Shown here one piece after another: positions 10,324 through 21,027 of a DNA stretch of 51,878 nucleotides. The notes below the pieces were generated by a model. It had not been told where the DNA came from. It was given only the letters and a program-made list of their open reading frames with translations, and made no database searches. Positions within the stretch are counted from its first letter, which is position 1. Each line of letters starts with the position of its first letter. The translations under genes were made by a program, and so were the position numbers. This stretch comes from Gamarada debralockiae (Eukaryota; Ascomycota; Leotiomycetes; Helotiales; Hyphodiscaceae), in the NCBI GenBank assembly GCA_002803225.1, contig NXFV01001170.1, positions 1-51,878 on the forward strand. The letters are read 5' to 3'.

Positions 10324-11871
10324 TCATCTGACTGGCATTGAAATCGCAGCTTTCTTCGCTTCTGGTGACAGATGTTTGGCAGATAAGACTGCGTCTTCCT
10401 CATCCTCCTCCACCCATTCCTCCTCATCACCCAAGTCGGGCTGTCCCATAACAGCTCTCCAAACTCTTTGCCACAGCCCCCTCTTCTCGACCATAGCCAA
10501 TACAAGCACGACCGGAAGATGCCAGACACTCGCCCAAAACAAGCCTCTTGCACTACCCTTAAAGCCTTCGTACTTGCGGAATTTCCACGCTTCTCTAACC
10601 AACCAGATATTCACCGGCGCGCTCGCAAGCGCAAAACTCCATTCGGTGACTCCCGTGTAGCATAGCAAGATGCATATAGGTATCACAGCCAACGAATAGC
10701 GAAGCGCGACGCGTCCGTTCCGCGCAGGGTTCACCCAACATAGCATCCTGTATCCAGCATTCTTGTATTCGTCCCGGATACTCCAAGAAAGGCTCATGAA
10801 ATGTGGGAACTGCCATACACCCAACAGCGCGGCAAGTAGCCACCCTCCAAGATTATGTTCGCCGAGTAAAAGTTCTCTCCACCCACCATCTGTGGCAGAT
10901 TGCCCCGCGGCAGCCGTCCAGCCCATAAGCGGAGGAAGCGCCCCAACGAGAGCCCCAACCCAGGTATTGAGTACAGATATCCGTTTCAAAGGCGTATACA
11001 CCCCCGCATAGAGACCGATATTGACAGCACCAAGGAAAGCCGTCGTAGGATTAACGCCATAATACAGCGCAGCCACACCCCCAATACCCGCCAGAATCGC
11101 AAACAGTGCCGCTCCCCGCGTACTTATCAATCCTCTAACCAACGGTCTATTCCTCGTTCGAGTCATCATAGCGTCCCATTTCGGTTCGTAAAGCATATTA
11201 AACGCGTTTGCGGACGCGGCGCAGAGTGTTGTGCCGGTTGTGAGGAAGAGGAGGGTTAAGGTAGAGAGCGAGGGTGTGTGCATTAGGGACGGTTGGAGAA
11301 GTTCGGGGACTGGGTAAAGAGAATAAGAGGCTGTTGCGGTGAGGACGACGAGGATTGAGAGGCGGGGTTTCGAGAGGGAGAGAAGGACTGGGATGAGGCG
11401 GCGGATAGAATTGGAGGGCGCTGCGGAAGCGGAGGTCGTTAGGGTGTCGGAGGCGTTTTGGGGGAGGAATTCTGTTGAGGAGGTGGATGCTTGTTGTGCT
11501 TCTTTGCGAGCTGCTTGTCGGCGTCGGTGGGGGAGGTCTGCTTTCGAAGGAGGGGGGTGGATTCGTTCGGATGTGACAGTGGGTTTTGGAGCTTCATTCC
11601 CAGCAATTGAGCTCGAATCTGCGACCGTAGATGTTATAGCACCTCTCCTCCCACCAGCTCCAATATTCCCCAGCAAGGCATTGGGAGAGAAGTATCCCGC
11701 CCACAGCCGTGGGGTCGTGCCAGCTACCGTAGCTCTAACATTCGATGCCCTGGAAAACTTCCTGCTGCCCAATCGACCTGTCGTCTTCGTGGTGGACCGG
11801 AGACAGGACAGACATACGGTACTGAGGCCATTGGATCTCAAGGCACTCGCTGGTGGGTACCGTATAATCAT
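10324..11871 (-). CDS. cox10: Protohaem IX farnesyltransferase, mitochondrial
   Basis: Intronless, about 515 residues. It transfers a farnesyl group to haem B to make haem O, the first step to haem A for cytochrome c oxidase, in the mitochondrial inner membrane. The first in-frame ATG is at 11871; the open frame extends to 11895 but only through a TTG. Residues 1-150 are Arg/Ser/Ala-rich with few acidic residues at the start, as expected of a mitochondrial targeting leader plus linker. The UbiA-type prenyltransferase domain runs from about 160 to 480. Its key polyprenyl-diphosphate/Mg site is at about 222-244 (NAFNMLYEPKWD, then RTRNRPLVRG), closely like the eukaryotic COX10 pattern. Several membrane segments follow, and a WQFPHFMSLSW motif lies in the second half. 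The C-terminus is acidic. The neighbouring genes have no functional link. Confidence 0.93.
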   Translation of the reverse strand: MIIRYPPASALRSNGLSTVCLSCLRSTTKTTGRLGSRKFSRASNVRATVAGTTPRLWAGYFSPNALLGNIGAGGRRGAITSTVADSSSIAGNEAPKPTVTSERIHPPPSKADLPHRRRQAARKEAQQASTSSTEFLPQNASDTLTTSASAAPSNSIRRLIPVLLSLSKPRLSILVVLTATASYSLYPVPELLQPSLMHTPSLSTLTLLFLTTGTTLCAASANAFNMLYEPKWDAMMTRTRNRPLVRGLISTRGAALFAILAGIGGVAALYYGVNPTTAFLGAVNIGLYAGVYTPLKRISVLNTWVGALVGALPPLMGWTAAAGQSATDGGWRELLLGEHNLGGWLLAALLGVWQFPHFMSLSWSIRDEYKNAGYRMLCWVNPARNGRVALRYSLAVIPICILLCYTGVTEWSFALASAPVNIWLVREAWKFRKYEGFKGSARGLFWASVWHLPVVLVLAMVEKRGLWQRVWRAVMGQPDLGDEEEWVEEDEEDAVLSAKHLSPEAKKAAISMPVR

Positions 11872-12714
11872 TGCTGGTCGTTGTAGGGTGCACAAGATGT
11901 CGGATCATATTTCGAGGTTTCCCGCTGAAGTCGAATTCGGTTAGTCTCTACATTTTGACTGGAGCTTCAGTCGACCAATCACATTGCAGCTTACTCTATC
12001 TTCCAAGTCTTCTCCCATTTCTTGACTTGAAGAGGCTCTTAATTTTACGTTCAACTAAAGATCTGACAGCTGTCATCCAAAGCCAGGGCCTCCAGCAAGT
12101 GCTGATTTTCGCAACCTAATGTGGAAGAAAACACGTGATGAAAGATGATTAATCAACTGGAGAGGCCGAAAGCTCCAAGTTCTCCAAGTCCACCACGTCT
12201 TGCGGCCGTAACACACCAACCCAACAATTCATTGAAATTATTTCAGCTTGCAATTGGACGGGAAAAGCCTCATCGAAATCCCAAGCGGGGCCTACGCATC
12301 TATTCGTGATCAATCCGATGCCATCCTTGTAATAATGTGAGGAGCATGCTCGCATTCGTCTCGAAACCGGCAATTTGAACATAGTACGGAGGTACTAAGC
12401 TTGGAAACAGCGCCATGGCTGCCATCTATGCTTTTATCTTAAGCCAAGTGGTTAACAACACGTGCTGGGCTCCTCGGCACAGTCAATTTTATATCCATTT
12501 ACTCATCATTTCAGCGGTTTTGAAATCGGTAGAATGAGGCGCCGTGCTTGAGGTGGCTTTATGGTTTATGGACAGATTAATTAGTGTCTTTGAGATACTT
12601 CATTGTACTATTTAATAAGACAATCATAAACTTCAGCTTCTGTGCGTCCAAATAATTGCAGTCAAAAACTCCGTTGCGTTTTTTCTGTACAACCTCGTTC
12701 TATTGCTGAGCAAC
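11872..12714. other. Intergenic, divergent promoters
   Basis: This separates COX10 (minus) from the MFS gene (plus), so it holds both promoters. A frame at 12149-12382 on the minus strand has no domain. The AT-rich stretch at 12480-12640 precedes the MFS start. No RNA gene or repeat seen. Confidence 0.5.
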
Positions 12715-14428
12715 ATGCCGTCCGATATGACTTTCGACGAGGAATCCCACCGAAAAGAGATAGACGAGCCCGCAGCAAGATCCGAACCCCTTCGAATGCC
12801 ACCAGCGGTCAAAGAGAAAACGAATTTGGAAGGCCAAACAGCATCACCAACCAGCGACAGTGAGGGCGAATCTAGCAAAGGACCGATATTTTCTCAGTGG
12901 GACTCTGCCGAGGATGCTGGAAACCCAATGAATTGGTCTACTTGGAAAAAGGTCTTTCATACAGCAATCCCAGCACTGTATGGCTTCGTGTTGTAAGCTC
13001 TCCCTTCTCTGATACTTATTCCTACGACGCTCATTTCAGGATAGAACTGTAGGGACTTCAACATTCGTACCCGCCATCCCACTCGTCATGGAGAGGTTCA
13101 ACGTCAGTCGAGAAGTCGCCGTTCTCCCACTGTCTTTATACACACTCGGTTTCACGATCGGTCCGGTAATTGCAGCTCCTCTCTCCGAATTGTACGGCCG
13201 TCGATTCGTTTACTGGACCACCATGCCATTGTTACTTATCTTCACTGCCATAGCCGCATCCTCCAATAGTATCGCGGTTTTGAATATCTTCCGCTTTTTG
13301 GCAGGATTTGGTGGATCTGGAGCGTTGGCTGTTGGTGCAGGTATGTATCTTTACTCTTGTATCTTCTGAGGGATCAAGAACTAACCTTTTTGAAGGAACT
13401 ACCGCCGATCTGTGGGACGCGAATACCGGAGGTAGAGCAGCACTATTCTTTATCATGGCCCCGTTCCTCGGGCCAGCCCTCGGTCCCCTCACCGGTGCAT
13501 ATATAATCTACGAATACCACAACAATTGGCGCTACTCCATGTGGGTCGTAATGATGATCGCAGCACCTGTGTCCATCATGGCCTTTTTCATGAGCGAGAC
13601 GTCCCACTCTCGCATACTCCATCTCCGCCAGAAGAAGCAAGGTGTTAAAGTCCCTTATCAGACTGGAGACACGCGTTTGCTACTGCGAAAGCTTCAGGCA
13701 GAGTTCATTAGGCCCTTGCATATGATGTTTGTTGAGGTAAGATTCTTTCCCATAATTTGAAGTTGGATGAAGCTGATGATCTGTAGCCTCTAGTAGCGTG
13801 TCTAAGTATCTACACCGGTTTCGCCTTCGCAATGATGTTCTCCTTCTTCGGTTCCTACAGCTATGTCTTCCAATCTGTCTACCACTTCAACCAAAAGTCC
13901 GTCGGCCTCACGTTCCTCGGCATACTCGTCGGGTTCCTCTTCGCCGTCGCATCATTCGGTCTTTTCGATGCCACCTTGTACCGAAAAGCCGTTGCAAAAA
14001 CTCACGGTAAACCTGCACCGGAACACAGACTCTATGCCGCTATGCTGGGTTCATTCATGTTGCCTATTGGTTTGTTTTGGTTCGCTTGGAGTCCACACAA
14101 AAATGTCCATTGGATTGTTCCTGTGCTGGCAGGTGTGCCGTTTGGTTGGGGTTGTTTGAGTATTTTCATCTCGGCAACAACCTACCTTGTCGACGTCTAC
14201 CAATCTGCCAACGGCGCTTCGGCGATAGCAGCGAACGGTATCCTGCGTTATGGCCTCGGCGCCGCCTTCCCTCTCTTCACACTTCAGATGTATCAGGCGC
14301 TTGGGATACATTGGGCTGGTAGCACGTTCGCTTTTGTGAGCTTGGTACTGATGCCTCTTCCTTGGGTCTTCTATTTCAAGGGCAAGTTTCTGAGAGCGAG
14401 GAGTCATTACGATACCTCCAAGAACTAA
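12715..14428 (+). CDS. MFS transporter, DHA1 drug/polyamine-proton antiporter type
   Basis: Four exons: 12715-12992, 13045-13340, 13396-13736 and 13787-14428. They give about 518 residues. Exon 2 begins after GGATAG rather than the nearby TTTCAG, because only that acceptor keeps the frame and yields GFVLTVGTSTF. The N-terminal ~80 residues are a charged cytosolic tail. Family marks are NPMNWSTWKK before the first membrane segment, FVPAIP, the motif-A region GPVIAAPLSELYGRR, RFLAGFGGSGALAVGAG, and GPALGPLTGAYI (motif C, antiporter). This places it with the 12-segment fungal multidrug or polyamine exporters (FLR1/TPO-like) in the plasma membrane. Substrate is not predictable. The ATG at 12715 is the first in frame; the frame extends 12 nt upstream only through TTG. 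Confidence 0.88.
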
Positions 14429-14798
14429 GGAGTGGATGAGTATGATTTGATTAGCGGCATTGCATTAGCGTCTAGGTCGCATAGGTGTTGCCGGTATGTA
14501 GTATTTGAAAGAGATCGCTGTGCACGGCGGTTTGTAGATACTTAATAATGATTTGAGGAATCAAGGAAGGAATAAATCAAGTGCTAAGCCAGAAGAACTC
14601 ATTTTCCGGTGTTATGCAATTAACATAGTTTGCAATGTCATTTCACCATGCTTCATAGTTTTTTACGCTTTGACTTTCAATATCCTGCCACAGAGCAAAA
14701 TTTGGCTAGAGCAGACTGCCTGAAATCACTCTCAAATACTGCTTCATATTTTTACTCTTCCAATATACATTGCATGCTTTCAAGGACATATCCAACTT
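14429..14798. other. Intergenic, no recognised gene
   Basis: AT-rich sequence between the 3' end of the MFS gene and the 3' end of the broken GH130-like gene. One short plus frame (14630-14875) overlaps the pseudogene and has no domain. Confidence 0.5.
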
Positions 14799-15985
14799 TT
14801 ACGGCTGCACAGACGCAGTCGCAGCACCCAAAAAGGCCTCTCTCTGTCAGAAGTAAAGAAACCACTGCCTCTTAAACTGTTCCAACCCCTCACTGAACAC
14901 CGCATTATCTACCTGTCCCGTAATCTCATGCACATTCGTCGGTTGCAAAGTCGGCGTCTCTAACCATGCAAGTGGTGGACTACAAGGTTAATTAACGGGG
15001 TCAATTAGCATTTGGCTGGTACTATATTAAGCAGGCACATATCCTCCAACTCCCGTGCCGACTCCGTTGTACATCTTTAGCCACTTCCTATCTCTCTAGA
15101 TGGCCGATAGTCAGTAATCGTTCGTTCCATTTGGAAGGTTCTGCTTCCCTGTAATGTAGAGTATTTTTCACTTAACTCAGCCCGCCTTCACCAGAGGCGC
15201 AGCGGATTCCATTAGCGCCTCTTCCCAGACATTCCCTGTAGTGCGAAGGGAGGTTGGTCTTACGTCACCGCCGAGTTGGCGAAATATTGGAAAGAGTCAC
15301 CCAAATGCATATGGTAAGTGCCATCCGGTTGTCGTTCGTTCAAAATCGCTCCCCTCTTACTCCATCCCTGCCTAGGAGCCCGGCTCACCAACGGACTTTG
15401 CCAGTTGTACCCGACGTCAGTGACGTTGGGCAAAATTGGTCCAATTCACCAAATCAGTTGAGGTCGCCAGGCAAAGTCGTGCGATCTTGGGATCAAATCC
15501 GGTGTACGCGAGGTAGAAGATCCCATTCACACGGATGACTCGAGGATCTTCGCAGCCGCCGAAATGTTCATAGTCTTCGGTGGCTTGAACGATTGGTTTC
15601 GTATATCTGGTAAAACTATAACCATTCGGACGAAGCCAATCCAATCGGCGAGGTCTTGGAGGAGTTCTGTGCTCGGTATAGGAGCCAGACTCGGATATCG
15701 ATCACAATTGCGGAGGGATTGTATAGGTAGGCTAATTCCCAGTTTGGGCTGGGTTAGGTGATGGATGGGATTGTTGGTGTATTCTTTGAATCCAAGCAGT
15801 GAGAAGTAGGTCGCGGTACAGTTGGAATCATTGTCTGCCGGGTTCTGAGTTACTGTAGGAACTGCGTTGGAGGAGTAGACTGTTGAAATGCTGGAATTGG
15901 ATGAATTGGTTGGAGCGTTGGTGTACTGAGACAAAATTAGACTGATGAAGAGAGGCAGCAAAGCCAGGCGCTTGGACGACAACAT
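14799..15985 (-). pseudogene. Broken GH130-like beta-mannoside phosphorylase gene
   Basis: Minus-strand fragments in different frames line up in order along a GH130-type five-bladed propeller. The start (15985) encodes a signal peptide (MLSSKRLALLPLFISLILS) and a Ser/Thr/Asn-rich spacer. Next comes an FKEYTNNPI segment. After a frameshift near 15640 comes PNGYSFTRYTKP, then GGCEDPRVIRVNGIFYLAYT at about 15540-15480. This resembles the GH130 E-D-P-R signature and its YLxYT strand. Further breaks separate the WSKRGAI...YHMHLGDS part (~15370-15290), the MYNGVGTGVGGY part (~15070) and the C-terminal VDNAVFSEGLEQFK...QWFLYF, which is followed by an in-frame TGA (~14870). There are at least two frameshifts and several stops. 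The intact family acts on mannosides; a secreted form is inferred from the signal peptide. The call rests on motif memory, so other propeller hydrolases remain possible. Confidence 0.7.
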
Positions 15986-16595
15986 TTTGACATGAGGATG
16001 CAATTGACTTTGAAACAGGATTTCAATAACTCAGGAATTTTCAACAATCGACTTTAAACAACCCGATCATTTCATCTCGAAGATAACCCAAACGCTCACA
16101 AGCTCAGTGTTCATAAATTTCAAAATGGGGGTCTCCACGGTGTGATATAATGCTGCTTGTCAAAGTTGTTGAATGTACCTGAACAATTAAGAAATCACAA
16201 TTCAATGTCGGAGAGCTCCATTCGCAGACACCTCCATAGTGGGAAATTGAAAGATTGTTCCGATTCGCGCCCGCGTTGCCCCTCTTGTCCCCGCATCGAA
16301 TAGGGGGGATCGTGGCGCATTACCGAGTGCACAGACTGTCGATCTGCTGAATTTGTCCAATGTGGCTGCGGAGCTCGGACCTTTCTCAATCTGAACGTCG
16401 CTCTCTTCACATCAACCCAAACCTCTCGTGATGTGACGTTGTCCAACCTGCGAGTCTCTGATCCTGTAGAGTTTGACAGGAAAAAGGCGAAAGCCGCAGA
16501 CACGAAGTAATACGGTGAGTTTAAGAAACTTTCTTTGGTATGATAGCTTGGCAAACGAGCATTTTCATATTCTTACCGCCTTAATAACTGCCCTG
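15986..16595. other. Shared upstream region of two divergent pseudogenes
   Basis: About 610 bp between the start codons of the GH130-like and GH92-like remnants. Once it would have held both promoters. No gene is seen; a minus-strand frame at 16195-16554 has no domain. Confidence 0.5.
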
Positions 16596-19205
16596 ATGTT
16601 GGCCCAGTTACTGGCTTCACTCGCAGCTCTTGCTGGACTTGCTCGCTTTCTGGGAGTAGCCGCAGAGACAGATTGGACACAATATGTCGACCCCTTTATC
16701 GGTAGAGAGAATATCCCCTGGACCCACATTCAATGGAGGGAACATCTTTCCTGGCGCAGTCGTGCCATTTAGCGCTATCAAACTTAGCTCAGACACTACA
16801 TCCTTCAACCTGAGCACCGACGCCAATGCCCGCTAACCCCTGGCGGAAATTTCACTGCCTTCTCCTCCGCCCATGTCACTGGCGGAGGTCCCGTCTACGG
16901 CGTGGTCTCACAGATGCCAATCCTTTCGTTGGACAGTGTGAACGTGCTGGACAACTTGACTCATATAGAACCAAGAGCCGGGAATAATACGGCAAGCGTA
17001 GATTATTTCAAGAGTACATTCCGAAATGGGATTTCGACTGAGATGTCTGCGACTGGTCATGCAGGTATACTGCAGTACACCTTTCTCATCAGTTTGAGTG
17101 GGCATATCCTTGTCGATGTGTTGCATTATCTTCCCTCAAGTGGGGGAGGATCACAGTCTCAATTCTATAGCAATGGGAAGCAGTACCGTGGGTACGGTGT
17201 TTGCAGAGGAGCTTTCAGCAACAGTATGTTTGTCGCGGAGCTGGCGCGGAATACACACTGATCCACTCTCTAGTCCCCAGCTATCAGATCTATTTCTGTG
17301 GAAATTTGACACCGCACCAACTTCCAAGCAGGCATTTTCAGGGCGATAAACGGATTCATACTGCCCATGGAATTGGACGAAATGCCTAGTTTTGACAACG
17401 ATTCCACAGTATCCGACGGCCCCTTGACCTACGAATATGGTGATCGAGTCGGAGCTGTCTTCTCATTCGGTTCAAATTCCACCACCGTCAAACCCAAAGT
17501 CGGCATATCCTGGATCTTGTCTTCCAAAGCTTGTCAATCTATGGACGACGAAATTCCCCACTGGAAATGAGCATCGTTGTTGAAAGCGCAAAGAAACTAT
17601 GGAACGGCAACGTCTTAGACAAGATCATAACGACCGATTTGTCAAATATGACGAGGCTACAAATGCTCTAGACAGCCCTCTACCACGCATCTCTCATGCC
17701 CACCGATCTTACTGTGAAAGTCCACAGTGGGAAACCAAGGAGCCGACGTACAATGACTATTACACTTTTTGGGATACTTTTAGATACCTGAACGGTCTGC
17801 TTTTACTTCTTTTGCTTGATTGAGCAGTTGGAATTATTTGATCAGCTATCGATATCTGGCACCATAAGAACTTTATACCAGACGGACGATCTAGGCTCTA
17901 CAACGGCCAAGTCCAAGGTGGAAGCAATCCCGAGAATGTGCTCGCAGATGCGTACATCAAAGGACTTCAAGAAAGTATGAATTAGACAGATGGAAATGTG
18001 GCGATGAAGATGGATGCTGGATTGACGCCATATAACATTTTTGATCTTGGAGATACTACATGCAGTGCTAAGGTAGAGGCGCTCTGCCAGACCAGCTAAA
18101 TTTTAGCTAGATTAGTTCAGCATACAGTAAGAGCTTGAGTCGCACAATTCTGTCTGCAGTTAATGATTCCTCGGTCGCCCAGGTGGCGAAGGGGATTGCG
18201 CCTGATGATTACCAGAAATATCTCAATCGCCCTGCGTAAGTTCTTCCGACCTTTTTGGAAGAATGAGACTGACGCTGAACTTTCAGGGGCTGCCAATATC
18301 TCTGGCAGCTCAACCTCGCGAGCTTGAATTACACTGGGTTTCTCGCACTTCTTTTCTCCAATAGCTCAAGAGATGGAAGTTACAGCCCAGCAGGCTGTGG
18401 GCTGGGCTGCGAAGCTGCCTCGTACACCTACGAAGCCTTGCCACGGGATGAGCCGTGACCACCTCATCCTCTGCAGCACCAAGCTAACATCCAGCAGAGC
18501 CCTCCTGAACAATACCTTTTGATATGGAAACTCTAATCTCCTTCATGGGTGGCCCTAAAACCACCGAATCCCGTCTCGACGCAGTGTTCATTCCCGGCGG
18601 CCGCACTAGCGGTGTTAGAGCCGGCGGTGCAAATGGCATTGGAGACACACTCTACAATCTTGGTATTTTCCTCTCCTTCCCAAACTCCTTAATTACATTA
18701 CTAATCCAACTTCAACAGGTTACGAACCAAGTTTCTCAACCCCACTCCTCTACAACTACCTTCCCAGGCCGACAACCCAAATCCGTTCTGACCTCCCGCC
18801 AAATCGTAAACCAATACTATAACAATGGCCGCTCTGGTCTCTCCGGCAACTCTGACTCAGGGGCCATTGATCTTTGGATGATCTGGCAGATGCTTGGACT
18901 CTAACCCGTCGTCATGCAACCCGTCTACTTGATCACTTCGCTATGGTTCACCAACATTTCTATGGCAGTAGGAGATGGGCAAAATGATGAGGATTAGCCG
19001 CGAGGGATTGAGCAATGAGAGCTATTATGTGCCGGGCCTGAAAATCAATGGCCAAGCTTGGAATCAGAGTGGGTTGAATCACGATGACATTAGTGGTGGT
19101 GGGACGTTGGAGTTTATTTTGGGGAGTGAACCGGTGGGCTGGGATATGGGCAACGTTCCTTTGAGTCCTCAGCATTGGACTGTTAATTCAACTATTGGTG
19201 GATGA
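16596..19205 (+). pseudogene. Broken GH92 alpha-1,2-mannosidase gene
   Basis: The start (16596) encodes a signal peptide, then DWTQYVDPFIG, the classic N-terminus of secreted GH92 exo-alpha-mannosidases. A frameshift at about 16705-16725 moves the reading to FNGGNIFPGAVVPFSAIKLSSD. A TAA follows at 16834. Homology then resumes as FSSAHVTGGGPVYGVVSQMP (from 16860), with more frame changes through LTYEYGDRVGAVFSF (17420), KIITTDLSNM (~17620) and YHASLMPTD. The middle (17820-18500) is badly damaged. The C-terminal part has GGANGIGDTLYN (18630), a possible 70-nt intron region, YNNGRSGLSGNSDSGA (18817) and LMRISREG-like sequence up to GTLEFILGSEPVGWD (~19100). It ends at TGA 19205. Family length is 750-800 residues, and the span fits a nearly full-length dead copy. 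The damage is by indels and stops. Confidence 0.88.
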
Positions 19206-19503
19206 GCGTTTCAATCACCCATGTAGAATGAGTGATTTAGAATGCTGAGTATTTTTGCTTTAATTGAAAGGTGGTGGATAGTTAATTTTCAAGTCTCATA
19301 TAGGATAAACAATTTAGGAACCGGATGTGTCACTGTGGATTCCGGCATTGGAGGATCCGTTGAGTTACTCATTCTATTTTAGTGAGTGATTCAGATTTTC
19401 GATTCTTCATTTTGTATGAGCGCAGGATCGCGGATAGAGTAACTACTTATACATGCATGAATCCCCTGGTATCCTCCCCAAAGTGTGTATGAAGATGAAC
19501 GAT
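19206..19503. other. No recognised gene
   Basis: AT-rich sequence downstream of the GH92 remnant. It contains two similar stretches, AGTGATTTAGAATGCTGAGT near 19230 and AGTGAGTGATTCAGATTTTC near 19381. Nothing else is seen. Confidence 0.4.
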
Positions 19504-20600
19504 TCACAGAAAAAGGGCAGGATCGAGCAAAGAAGCTAGATCAATAGGGACACCCGCTCTGGAATCGCTGAAAACGGCTGAATGATTTGTCTCCTCCTCA
19601 GTTCCGGCAACACCTGGGTCTAACGACTCATAATCGTTCATCTCAGGTGAACGATTGGTAAGGGGCGGGGCGGAAAGGTCTGGAAGCAATTGAAGTGTAG
19701 ACGGGACTTGGAGCCCGAGCATGGTCGTTGTCAACGTCCCAATTCTGGAGATCCTAGAAGTTACTTGAGACAGACGACTTGACTCGGAACTGCTGGCTTG
19801 ACCACGTATTATTGTAGGTGACAGAACACGGATGGTGACGGATCTGACGGAATATCGTGGCACCGTGGAATCGCTCAAGCTTCGAGATTTCGATAGTAGT
19901 TGGCTGACATCCCCGTGGCACTCTCTCCGGTCCATTCTGCTTCCGAATCTTCCCCTGCTAAATTGTAGATTGTACCCCTTGCCCAAACCGGTTGGTCCCA
20001 GGTAGGCGTGACCCTTGCTGTCACCAAGTGCACCAGCGATCTGTCGGGTGGCGAAAACTGTACCTGGAGCTCCATTCCCTGTGCAATGTGGCAGCGCCTC
20101 GTAGCCTCTTCCCTGTCCGGAGAACTGAAAACCAGATGTCTCAGAGATTGTTCCCACGGGGTGACCGCAAAAGCGTCAATAGTCTCCACCCTTTCCAGGG
20201 GTTCTGGTATATGCGTTCTCATAAACATAAGTGGGAACTTATATAGGCATTTCGGCTTAGCTGCTAACGCCTTCTCCATGCATTCCCACAAGAAGTTTGA
20301 TAGAGGGACTGTATGGCAGTCTACTCAGCACTTCGTGATCTTCTGTGTTAGATGGATCGCCTCTGCGCACGCGGATTCCCCTGAGACTGTCCGAAAGCAG
20401 TTGGTCATCGCTTTGGTCGCTGTCCGTTCGATTGGTACAAGCAGTCCTCGCGTCTACGCCGGCATAGCCTTACCCAAATATGGCGAGAACCACACTGCTG
20501 CTGCGTAGTCGATTTGGCAGCGAAGGTGGCACTATACAGTTGCCGTGCTGTGGCTGGGATGCAGTAGCTAGTAATCAAAGCCTATGCCAAGACATCTAGT
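19504..20600 (-). mobile_element. Degenerate LINE (Tad1-like) C-terminal fragment
   Basis: Reading the minus strand from about 20560, frames can be followed through IDYAAAVWFSPYLGKA, a PIERTATKAMTNCFRTVSG stretch and an AEA-containing stretch. This is the typical post-RT region of fungal LINE retrotransposons, where the Ala-rich and FRTVS motifs recur. From 20291 a frame gives EPLERVETIDAFAVTPWEQ...SPDREEA, like the linker before RNase H (P-P-W and dREEA patterns). The RNase H part (20157-19504) is shifted between two frames and I could not place its catalytic Asp residues. No RT palm domain is present, so this is a truncated dead copy. It lies just downstream of the GH92 pseudogene. Confidence 0.6.
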
Positions 20601-21027
20601 TGCTTCGGCGACAAGGGAGGAGATGGACTTGGTCTGTTAGATTTAGCCCTCAATTCCATATAGGCAAATTTTCTCTTCTATCGATTCTTACCTAGACAGT
20701 TATCGGTATACCCATAATTTTGCCTCAATATATCTTCTGATTCGATAGAAGTGGGATTTGATAGATGAGGGCGAGTTTGTTTTGAGTACTTTGAGCTTGG
20801 TGGTTTGGAGCATTGCACATTGGTTGGTGAAAGGAGCGGTGTTGAGGTTTCTATTCTGGACTTCTGTCGGAGTATCATTCAAGTTTGACTCTGAATACAA
20901 TTTCTCAAATCTCATCCTCTTTCTCCAAGTCCTAATACAATGTCTCGAAACAATAAACTTCACAGAGCCCCCTTCTTTAGCTAATTTCCCTTCTAAATGG
21001 AGGGTAATTTATCTCATAATGAACCCG
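20601..21027. other. No recognised gene
   Basis: AT-rich stretch between the LINE fragment and the 2EXR gene. Overlapping frames on both strands (20678-20963) show no domain. Confidence 0.45.

Noticed and set aside
19504..20157. 217-residue minus-strand ORF as a normal gene
   Set aside because: It overlaps the second LINE-related frame, is rich in Ser/Gly/Arg without structure, and fits a shifted frame of the element.
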